DNA from: Nitrospinia bacterium
GTDB lineage: Bacteria > Nitrospinota > Nitrospinia > JACRGO01
NCBI GenBank assembly: GCA_029261755.1
Contig: JAJDAS010000524.1
Coordinates: 1-38,182 of the forward strand
Length of the DNA: 38,182 bases
Reading direction: 5' to 3'
Part shown: positions 10,350-17,277 of the stretch, one piece after another
How the letters are laid out: each line of letters starts with the position of its first letter
How positions within the stretch are numbered: the first letter of the stretch is position 1
Translations under genes and position numbers: made by a program
Notes under the pieces: model-generated
Told to the model about the DNA's origin: nothing
What the model saw: the letters and a program-made list of their open reading frames with translations, nothing else
The model's database searches: none

Positions 10350-10400
10350 CTAAAACCCAAAACCTAGCCCACGAAATGCACGAAAAATCACGAAAAAAAC
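10350..10400 (-). repeat. Periodic CACGAAA-type intergenic repeat (inverted copy of 13160-13223)
   Basis: Reverse complement GTTTTTTTCGTGATTTTTCGTGCATTTCGTGGGCTAGGTTTTGGGTTTTA aligns with GTTTTTATTCCGTATCTTTTCGTGTATTCCGTGGGCCAGGGGTTTAAGGTTTTTGGGATTTA on the plus strand near 13163-13224. Confidence 0.6.
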
Positions 10401-10432
10401 TTCAAGAAAAGAGGTTAATAACGAAAAACAAT

Positions 10433-10545
10433 TTTAACGCAGAGGCGCAGAGGCCGCTGAGAAAAGATTTAAAGAGGGAAAAAGAATAATTTATTTTTTG
10501 GTTTTTCTCTGCGTTCTCTGCGTTCTCTGCGAACTCTGCGTTAAA
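10433..10545. repeat. Inverted-repeat element of iterated ACGCAGAG units
   Basis: Left arm TTTAACGCAGAGGCGCAGAGGCCGCTGAGAAAA; right arm TTTTTCTCTGCGTTCTCTGCGTTCTCTGCGAACTCTGCGTTAAA. Terminal TTTAACGCAGAG/CTCTGCGTTAAA is a perfect 12-bp inverted repeat. A partial copy lies at 8091-8119. Confidence 0.8.
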
Positions 10546-10695
10546 TTTCTTTTTTTTAAAATAAAGTCATTGCCACAGAATGTAAAGAACGGAGAACATG
10601 AAGCATAGTTAAAATTTTATCCATTTTCCATAAACCATTTTCCAAGCTCCCTCTCCTACTCTATTTTGTACTATCCCATTGGCGCTGAGCAAACC

Positions 10696-11442
10696 ATGCC
10701 TTTCCATAAAGCTTTCTTAATCCCCATTCTCATAATCTTTTCTCTCCTCTCCTTTTCCCCCCAGCTATTGGCGGAGGAAGAAAAAAATATTTTCCCATGC
10801 AAGGACAAAGAGAAAATCCTGGGCAAAAAAACTCTCCATGAACAATTTAGACAAGGAAAAACTGTTTCCGGTTGCCGCGTTAATGGTGATGATATTCTTG
10901 AAATCATCAGGATTGAAGCACAATGGGAAGAAAAGCTTTCTAACATTTCAATCGAAAATTCGATCATTGAAAGAGGGTTGGACTTTAGTATCTTGCCGAA
11001 AATAAAGTTAACTACGGTAAACCTTCCCGAAAACTGGGAAGAAGAAAAAAAGAAGGAATTCCTGAAGAAGAATTCGACAAAATCCTTTCGGATAGTAAAA
11101 AATAAAATCAAAATCAAAAATTCTGAAATTAAGTCGAAAATAAACAAAAACGGGAGAGAGGGTGACTATTATTCCACTTTTGCAGAATCAACTTTATTTG
11201 AAAAAGATGTCTTTTTCGATGAAAAAACAATTTTCCGAGGAGATGCTTTCTTCAAATACGCCATATTTACTGGAGAAGCTTCTTTCTATTCTGCTACATT
11301 CCATGAAGTTGTTTCCTGCTATTCCACAACATTCCATGGGGAGGCTCACTTCTCTTCAGCCACATTCCATAAAGATGCTTATTTCTCTTCCGCAACATTT
11401 AGTGCAAAAGCTTCCTTCTCTTTGGCTACATTCAATGGATAG
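10696..11442 (+). CDS. Pentapeptide-repeat protein, N-terminal part (signal peptide and first repeats), ended by in-frame TAG
   Basis: ATG 10696 starts MPFHKAFLIPILIIFSLLSFSPQLLAEEE (signal-like). Repeats of the type SATFHGEAHFSSATFHKDAYF continue in the same frame beyond the TAG at 11440-11442. The track ORF begins at upstream TTG 10666. Confidence 0.75.
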   Translation: MPFHKAFLIPILIIFSLLSFSPQLLAEEEKNIFPCKDKEKILGKKTLHEQFRQGKTVSGCRVNGDDILEIIRIEAQWEEKLSNISIENSIIERGLDFSILPKIKLTTVNLPENWEEEKKKEFLKKNSTKSFRIVKNKIKIKNSEIKSKINKNGREGDYYSTFAESTLFEKDVFFDEKTIFRGDAFFKYAIFTGEASFYSATFHEVVSCYSTTFHGEAHFSSATFHKDAYFSSATFSAKASFSLATFNG

Positions 11443-11850
11443 GCTTCCTTCTCTTCCGCAACATTCAGTGAAATGGCTAACTTCTCTGACGCAACATTCA
11501 GTGGAGGAGTTTCTTTCTCTTCCGCAACATTCAGTGGAGAAGCTAACTTCATGGGAGAAGCTGTTTCCTTCTCTTCCGCAAAATTTAGTGGAGGAACTTC
11601 CTTAATGGGAGAAGCTATTAACTTCTCTTCCGCAGCATTCAGAGGAGGAGCTAACTTCTCTGACACAACATTCAGTGGAGAGGCTGACTTCTCTGGCGCA
11701 GCATTCAGTGGAGAGCCTTTCTTCAAATCCGCCAAATTCAGTGTAGGTGTTTACTTCAAATCCGTAACTTTCAGCGGTGGTGCTAACTTCTCTTCCACAA
11801 CGTTCAGTGGAGAAGCTAACTTCTTTGACACCACATTTAACAATTTAGCC
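11230..11850 (+). repeat. Coding tandem repeat with ~30-nt (10 aa) period
   Basis: Near-identical DNA units like ttctcttccgcaacattcagtggagaagctaac encode [F][S][SD][A][T][F][S][G][E][A]. Confidence 0.85.
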
Positions 11851-13059
11851 TATTTTAAAGATTCAATTTTTCTTAATTCATTAAACCTCGTAAAGGCCGG
11901 TTTTCATGGATACGCCGACTTTCGTGGTTCGAAAATCAGAAAGTTGGACTTTAACAACAATAAAAGCCCCAGGGTTTTTCCCAGCCGTCTCGATTTCCGG
12001 GGTGCTGTGATTACCGAAGCCCATTTTCAGGATCTGGTCTTTGAGAAGGATGTGGATTTTTCCGATGTAGCTATTGGACAGCTTGTGAAAGAATCTCCAT
12101 CGAAAGCAGAAGAGGCTTCAAAAAAGGAACCGCAGGGGAAAGTGGATAAGGGGGAGGAAACAACTACCTCATTTTCCACTGTCTTCCGTTTCGTAACCTT
12201 CGAATCGGACGCCTTTTTTCTCAGAACAAAGTTCCTAGGTCCCATGGCCTTTGAAAAGGTGAACTTCAAGAAGGAGGCGAATTTCAGGGAAGCTGCCTTC
12301 AAAAAGGCTAAAAAGTTTTCTCTTTCTTACCTGAATTTCAAGGATCTGTGGATTCGCTGGGCTCAATTCCCTCCCATTGAATCCTGGATCAAAAAGGACG
12401 AAAACATGATTAAAAGTTTCAGTGACAAGGAAATTGAAGAAACCGAAACAAGGAAAGAAGAAGGCATAGAAAACCTTTCTAAGGTTTTCAAAAGACTGGA
12501 GGAAAACTTCCGAGCCCGAAACCTTTTGAGTGACGCCAATTCCGCCTATTACCATCGAGAAAATGCAGAACTGGAAGAAAAGAAAACGGAAAAAATCCCA
12601 TGGTGGAAGAAGCTCTTTCGAATGCTTTGGCAAGCATGGGGAATCATTTCCGGCTACGGGACGAAAATCGAGAGGATTGCAGTATGTGCCTTGGTTTTAA
12701 ACCTGCTCTTTACCCTCCTCTACTGGATCGGGGCCAACCTTGAAAGGCACGCTCCCCCCAAACCCGAAAGGGATTTCACCTTCAAACTTAGGTTCCGGGA
12801 TTTCACCAGGGATTACCTCGCCGATCCTGGGGAATCGACTCCCTGGAAACTCACGACTGCCCTCAGATTTAGCTCCGTCATACTCTTCAAAATCGGCCCC
12901 AGGGACACCACCATCTCCGGGAAGATGTTTTGGATTCTGAATGCCAAAATCTTTGTCTGGCTTGAATGGTGGCTGGGGGTCTTGCTCATGGCCGCCCTGG
13001 CTTATACCCTGGCGAATACGGTTCCGGTTATCCACTGGCTTATTAGCGGTATTCTTTGA
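11473..13059 (+). CDS. Pentapeptide-repeat protein, C-terminal part with two predicted TM segments (same frame as 10696-11442)
   Basis: ANFSDATFSGGVSFSSATFSGEANF... repeats, charged linker, then hydrophobic IAVCALVLNLLFTLLYWIGANL and WLGVLLMAALAYTLANTVPVIHWLISGIL. Confidence 0.75.
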   Translation: MANFSDATFSGGVSFSSATFSGEANFMGEAVSFSSAKFSGGTSLMGEAINFSSAAFRGGANFSDTTFSGEADFSGAAFSGEPFFKSAKFSVGVYFKSVTFSGGANFSSTTFSGEANFFDTTFNNLAYFKDSIFLNSLNLVKAGFHGYADFRGSKIRKLDFNNNKSPRVFPSRLDFRGAVITEAHFQDLVFEKDVDFSDVAIGQLVKESPSKAEEASKKEPQGKVDKGEETTTSFSTVFRFVTFESDAFFLRTKFLGPMAFEKVNFKKEANFREAAFKKAKKFSLSYLNFKDLWIRWAQFPPIESWIKKDENMIKSFSDKEIEETETRKEEGIENLSKVFKRLEENFRARNLLSDANSAYYHRENAELEEKKTEKIPWWKKLFRMLWQAWGIISGYGTKIERIAVCALVLNLLFTLLYWIGANLERHAPPKPERDFTFKLRFRDFTRDYLADPGESTPWKLTTALRFSSVILFKIGPRDTTISGKMFWILNAKIFVWLEWWLGVLLMAALAYTLANTVPVIHWLISGIL

Positions 13060-13125
13060 GCACAAGGAATTCAGAAATAACAAAAGGCAGTATGTAGTAG
13101 ACAGTAGACAGAGAACGGAAAACAG

Positions 13126-13199
13126 GTGGTTATACAGTAACGAGAAATACCTACAAATGTAGTTGTTTTTATTCCGTATCTTTTCGTGTATTCCGTGGG
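13126..13199 (+). repeat. Direct repeat copy 1 of ~75 bp intergenic segment containing CTACAAATGTAG
   Basis: gtggttatac-13 nt-acctacaaatgtagtt-t/a run-attccgt..ttcgtg..ttccgtg, matching 13753-13829. Confidence 0.7.
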
Positions 13200-13437
13200 C
13201 CAGGGGTTTAAGGTTTTTGGGATTTAAAATTTCGATTGCTGCACCCTTCCATCTGTTTGGCCCTCCGGTTCATATCCTGCTTTCCCTTTCCCTTTAACAT
13301 GGTCGCAAATTAACGCGAATAAAACCATTCTCTTAGGAAGACAGGAAAGGCAGGAAGAATCTTTACACTTTTTTGCTTTTCAGGTTTTTTCCTAGTTTCC
13401 TGCATTCCTTAGCTGAGTTATTTAGATAGGCAAGTGG

Positions 13438-13752
13438 TTAATTTAAATATGCCTCAATAGCTTGAAGCATGATGGCCCTTACGTTGGTCCCTTCATCCAG
13501 TGCGCGCTGCTTTAGGGAATGTAACGTCTTTTCAGGCACATCCCGTAACAGGTAAGCCGTGGCATTTTGTGTGTCGCGTAGTTGCTTTTTGGCTATTTGC
13601 AAAACATTTGCAGGTTTTTCCTCAGCCCTGAGCCTGTCGATTTCAGCACTGATATCCGCTATACAATCTTTGCATATATAGACCCCGGACATTATTCTGA
13701 GTACTCCCGCACCCTCACACGCTGTACATAGTCTATTTACTGTTTGCTTCAT
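13438..13752 (-). CDS. Small protein: ClpX-like CxxC...CxxC zinc finger followed by ribbon-helix-helix-like domain
   Basis: LCTACEGAGVLRIMSGVYICKDCIADISAEI resembles a shortened zf-C4 ClpX motif. The C-terminus YLLRDVPEKTLHSLKQRALDEGTNVRAIMLQAIEAYL is FitA/Arc-like RHH. Confidence 0.6.
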   Translation of the reverse strand: MKQTVNRLCTACEGAGVLRIMSGVYICKDCIADISAEIDRLRAEEKPANVLQIAKKQLRDTQNATAYLLRDVPEKTLHSLKQRALDEGTNVRAIMLQAIEAYLN

Positions 13753-13829
13753 GTGGTTATACCGCGCCCCAAAAGACCTACAAATGTAGTTATTTTTTTT
13801 TATTCCGTGTCGTTCCGTGCCATTCCGTA
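13753..13829 (+). repeat. Direct repeat copy 2 of ~75 bp intergenic segment; upstream region of 13438-13752
   Basis: gtggttatac-13 nt-acctacaaatgtagtt...attccgtgtcgttccgtgccattccgtag; starts at the base after the minus-strand gene's ATG. Confidence 0.7.
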
Positions 13830-13836
13830 GTGAATT

Positions 13837-14304
13837 TCAAAGAACCACATCCAAAAACCGAAAATCGTACTCCCCTTCCTTTATCTCAATAATCCCGGCG
13901 GATGGCCCGAAATGGTCCCTGGGTTTCACGAAGGATCCCGGACTAAAATAAACGATGCCATTATCCTCCACATGGTAACGTTTATGGAGATGGCCGAATA
14001 GCACGATGTCGTATCCGTTCTCCCGGTCCTCCGTTCTTGAAGGGATTTTTAATCGTGCGGGATCATGGGTCATGAAGATCCGGGTATTCTGCACTTCCAG
14101 GGTATCGGATGCCGGTAGCGAACTGTTGCAGTCGCAATTCCCCTTCACCCCTCCAAGGATAGTGTGATGGCTCTTAATGATTTTCATCTCCTTGTTGGAG
14201 ATATCTCCCAGGGTGATGACCCTGGAATCCGAGGGAAAAAGGCCTTCAAAGTTTTCGGTGGTAAGTGCACCGTGGGTATCTGAAATGATAGCGAGGGTAG
14301 TCAT
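13837..14304 (-). CDS. YfcE/MJ0936-type metallophosphoesterase
   Basis: MTTLAIISDTHGAL...VITLGDIS...GGVKGNCD...TH...LFGHLHKRYHVEDNGIVYFSPGSFVKPR. The ATG at 14304 is a better start than 14370. Confidence 0.88.
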   Translation of the reverse strand: MTTLAIISDTHGALTTENFEGLFPSDSRVITLGDISNKEMKIIKSHHTILGGVKGNCDCNSSLPASDTLEVQNTRIFMTHDPARLKIPSRTEDRENGYDIVLFGHLHKRYHVEDNGIVYFSPGSFVKPRDHFGPSAGIIEIKEGEYDFRFLDVVL

Positions 14305-14583
14305 CTTAAACCTGAAATTAAATCTCTTACAATCTAAATAATCTTTAAAGTCAAAAACACGGAACCACAAATTTCACGGATTCCACAAATAAAAAATTAG
14401 TGCAATTAGTGAAATTCGTGGTTGAGAAAGTTTTTTGTGACTTTGAGTCTTAGTGGTAAAATCATTCCCTTTCGATCTACTTCGCATCTGTTGCAAGTAA
14501 ACTAAGGGGTATTGTATTCTAGCCCTATTAAACAAAGGTTTCCGTAAATTGTCTCTCTAACCAATCTTGAATTGTACCCTCTT

Positions 14584-15135
14584 ATGGATACAGCCATCAA
14601 GGATAATAGCTCCACAGCCATTTCCGAATCGTTCAACTGGAACAAGATCATCCTGCTTATTGCGGCGGGATTGATCCTTCGCGCCTTTTTTCTTTTCGAG
14701 ACGCCCATTATGCCGCTGCAAGTGGGAGATTCGACGCCGGATTTCCGGCTGGAGCTCTTTGACGGCAAGGAGATCACCGGCAAAGGAATCCTGGGAAAAC
14801 CCCATGTGTTTTTCTTCTTTGCCGGTTGGTGTCCATGCGCCAACCTTTCCGTTCCTTTTCTGAAAAGAGCCCATGAGGAATATGCTTCCAAAGGGGTAAG
14901 TTTTGTGGGTGTGGGATTCCAGGATACCAGAGAGAGTTTGAACTCCTTTGTGTCTCGGCATAACCTCACTTTTCCCGCTGGCCCGGATGTAAATAATGAG
15001 GTGGGAAATCTCTTTGGAATTGCCACTCCTCCTGTCACCGTATTCGTAAATTCCGAAGGGAAGATCGCCTCCATCTTTTCAGGAAAAGTTAAAAAATACG
15101 AGGACTTACAACCTCATTTGGAGAAACTAATTTAA
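14584..15135 (+). CDS. Membrane-anchored thioredoxin/peroxiredoxin-like (TlpA/AhpC-TSA) protein
   Basis: N-terminal TM, LQVGDSTPDFRLELFDGKEITG...FFAGWCPCANLSVPFL...FGIATPPVTVFVNSEGKI. ATG 14584 preferred over track start 14572. Confidence 0.8.
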   Translation: MDTAIKDNSSTAISESFNWNKIILLIAAGLILRAFFLFETPIMPLQVGDSTPDFRLELFDGKEITGKGILGKPHVFFFFAGWCPCANLSVPFLKRAHEEYASKGVSFVGVGFQDTRESLNSFVSRHNLTFPAGPDVNNEVGNLFGIATPPVTVFVNSEGKIASIFSGKVKKYEDLQPHLEKLI

Positions 15136-15136
15136 G

Positions 15137-15817
15137 ATGTCTATTTCCCAGGCCCTTTTGGGCGGCGCCCTCAATTTTTTCTCCATCTGGATCCTTTGTC
15201 TCTTGCAGGTGGTGCCCTTCCTCTTTGCAACAATTACTGCTAACAGCCTGCTGGAAATGGGAAATAGCGACTGGAAAGATCAGCTTGGTGGAACTCTCAC
15301 ACTGCTATTCTCTTGTTTGCTTGGGTTCGGAATTGTTTATTATATACTGGGAACTTCCACCACCGGCCTTGCTGCTTTGCTGTTCAAATACCAGCCAATT
15401 TTTCTCCAGATTGGCGGAGTTTTTCTATTTTTATGCGGTTTCTATTTTCTCGGCTTCCTGAAAATTCCCGAAACCTTCACCAAACCGCTGAGGCTTACTG
15501 GAAACTTCCTGGTGGGCGCTATTTTAGGACTCGCCTACCAGCCATGCATCACCCCTACCCTGGCGAAAATCTATAATATGGTGAAAGACCCCAATGCCTT
15601 TTCCGAGGGTGTTTGGTTCATGCTGATATACACTACCGGACTTGTTTCGGCGTTGGCCATAAGTTTTTTCGGGCTTGTATTCATCCTGTCCGTGAGTAAA
15701 GGCAAGATGCTTCGACCCATCATCATCAAGTTTTGCGGTTTGGCCATGATGATGATATCCGGTCTCATTCTTTTCCAGAAGATGACGGTTTATAAGGGAT
15801 TTTTGGTGAAAATGTAG
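15137..15817 (+). CDS. Divergent CcdA/DsbD-like integral membrane protein
   Basis: Six or so TM segments; Cys in ILCLLQVVP and in LAYQPCITPTL; starts 2 nt after a redoxin gene. Confidence 0.7.
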   Translation: MSISQALLGGALNFFSIWILCLLQVVPFLFATITANSLLEMGNSDWKDQLGGTLTLLFSCLLGFGIVYYILGTSTTGLAALLFKYQPIFLQIGGVFLFLCGFYFLGFLKIPETFTKPLRLTGNFLVGAILGLAYQPCITPTLAKIYNMVKDPNAFSEGVWFMLIYTTGLVSALAISFFGLVFILSVSKGKMLRPIIIKFCGLAMMMISGLILFQKMTVYKGFLVKM

Positions 15818-15842
15818 CTGAACTTTCATTTAGGAGAAAACC

Positions 15843-16160
15843 ATGTCTGTTTTGTTAGAATTTTCCATGACTCCCCTGGATAAAGGGGAAAGCGTCAGCA
15901 AGCAGGTATCCCGTTCCCTGGATATCATTGATAGGTCAGGAATAGACTATAGATTAAACCCCATGGGTACAGTCCTGGAGGGCGACTGGGATCAGGTGAT
16001 GGGAGTGGTAAAAGATTGCTTTGAGCGAATGAGTGAAGACTGTAACCGGATTACGTGCAGCATGAAGATAGACTACAGAAAGGGCCGAGATGGACGACTG
16101 ACTGCAAAAATAAAGAGCGTGGAAGAGAAGCTAGGCAGAGAGTTGTCGAAAAACCTGTAA
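15843..16160 (+). CDS. MTH1187/YkoF-type thiamine-binding (DUF77) family protein
   Basis: MSVLLEFSMTPLDKGESVSKQVSRSLDIIDRSGIDYRLNPMGTVLEGDWDQVMGVVKDC is typical of the family. Confidence 0.88.
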   Translation: MSVLLEFSMTPLDKGESVSKQVSRSLDIIDRSGIDYRLNPMGTVLEGDWDQVMGVVKDCFERMSEDCNRITCSMKIDYRKGRDGRLTAKIKSVEEKLGRELSKNL

Positions 16161-16200
16161 GTAGAGCCACTAATTTCAACCAACCAAATGAGGAAAAAAA

Positions 16201-17220
16201 ATGATCATAGTAATGGAAAATGATGCCAGCGAGGCGCAAATTAACGGCGCGAAAAAAAAGATTGAGGCATTCGGCTATACCTGCCACGTGATTACGGGCG
16301 TGGAACAAACGGTGATCGGCGCTATTGGAGATGAACGAGGAAAGGCTGCCCTGAAAACTTCCATGGAGTCCACGCCGGGAGTCATGAACGTCATAGAAAT
16401 ACTGAAGCCGTACAAATTAGCCAGTAAAGAGCTTCACAAAGAAAAGATGGTCATTGACGTTAATGGAGTTAAAATAGGCGGTGACCAGTTTGTCGTTATG
16501 GCAGGTCCCTGTTCCGTTGAGTCGAGGGAACAAGTTTTGGAAACAGCCAAGGCCGTTAAAGAGGGAGGCGCTCAGATACTGCGTGGTGGGGCTTATAAGC
16601 CAAGAACCTCTCCCTATTCCTTCCAGGGAATGGAGGAGGAAGGATTGAAGCTTCTTGCGGAGGCCAGAGAGGCCACCGGACTCCCCATCGTAACGGAGGT
16701 GATGAATCCAAGAGAAGTGGAACTGGTGGCAAAGTATACGGATATCATGCAGGTGGGCGCCAGGAACGTTCAGAACTTCTCTCTCCTCAAAGAGATTGGG
16801 AAAATACCTAAACCCGTCTTCCTGAAGAGGGGGATGATGACCACTATCAAAGAGTTCCTCATGTCGGCGGAGTATATAATGTCCGAGGGAAACAAAGAAG
16901 TGATTCTTTGCGAGCGGGGCATCAGGACCTTCGAGACGGCTACCCGAAACACCCTGGATTTGAGCGCCATACCGGTATTGAAGGCGGAAACCCATCTGCC
17001 TCTGTTTGTGGATCCGAGCCATGCCACGGGGTATTGGCATCTGGTGGCGCCCATGGCCAAGGCGGCCATAGCGTCGGGAGCAGACGGCCTCATGATCGAA
17101 GTTCACCCAAATCCTGAAACGGCCTACTCGGATGGTCCACAATCGCTAAAGCCGAAAAAATTCGCAAAGCTCATGGAAGAGTGCAAACCCTATCTGGAAA
17201 TCGAAGGGAAGCATTTATAG
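16201..17220 (+). CDS. aroF: 3-deoxy-7-phosphoheptulonate synthase (AroA-beta type with N-terminal ferredoxin-like domain)
   Basis: [55 protein letters not shown]...[35 protein letters not shown]. Confidence 0.95.
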   Translation: MIIVMENDASEAQINGAKKKIEAFGYTCHVITGVEQTVIGAIGDERGKAALKTSMESTPGVMNVIEILKPYKLASKELHKEKMVIDVNGVKIGGDQFVVMAGPCSVESREQVLETAKAVKEGGAQILRGGAYKPRTSPYSFQGMEEEGLKLLAEAREATGLPIVTEVMNPREVELVAKYTDIMQVGARNVQNFSLLKEIGKIPKPVFLKRGMMTTIKEFLMSAEYIMSEGNKEVILCERGIRTFETATRNTLDLSAIPVLKAETHLPLFVDPSHATGYWHLVAPMAKAAIASGADGLMIEVHPNPETAYSDGPQSLKPKKFAKLMEECKPYLEIEGKHL

Positions 17221-17277
17221 TTAATACCTACCACTATGTCACAAAGGCACAAAAAAAGAACAAAAAAGTTTTTTCTT

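Noticed and set aside
9922-10353. 143-aa ORF overlapping the cytochrome end
   Set aside because: Its first half is out-of-frame cytochrome/intergenic sequence. Only the last ~45 codons look protein-like, so it is treated as a possible remnant rather than an intact gene.
11379-11735. 118-aa minus-strand repeat ORF (SPLNVAEEKEA...) and 147-aa plus-strand ORF 11162-11605
   Set aside because: Shadow translations of the pentapeptide tandem DNA repeat in other frames. The periodicity keeps them open by chance.
11230-11850. Possible CRISPR array because of regular 30-bp repeats
   Set aside because: Repeats are contiguous, in frame and encode decapeptide units with no spacers. No cas genes nearby.
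14502-15074. 190-aa and 134-aa minus-strand ORFs
   Set aside because: Antisense to the convincing redoxin gene; no recognisable domain.
16417-17142. 241-aa minus-strand ORF
   Set aside because: Antisense to DAHP synthase; His/Arg/Gly-rich composition typical of shadow ORFs.
17221-17277. A/T-rich aacaaaaaagttttttctt as terminator between aroF and the radical SAM gene
   Set aside because: The stem is only A/T pairs and weak; could be a poor bidirectional terminator but not supportable.
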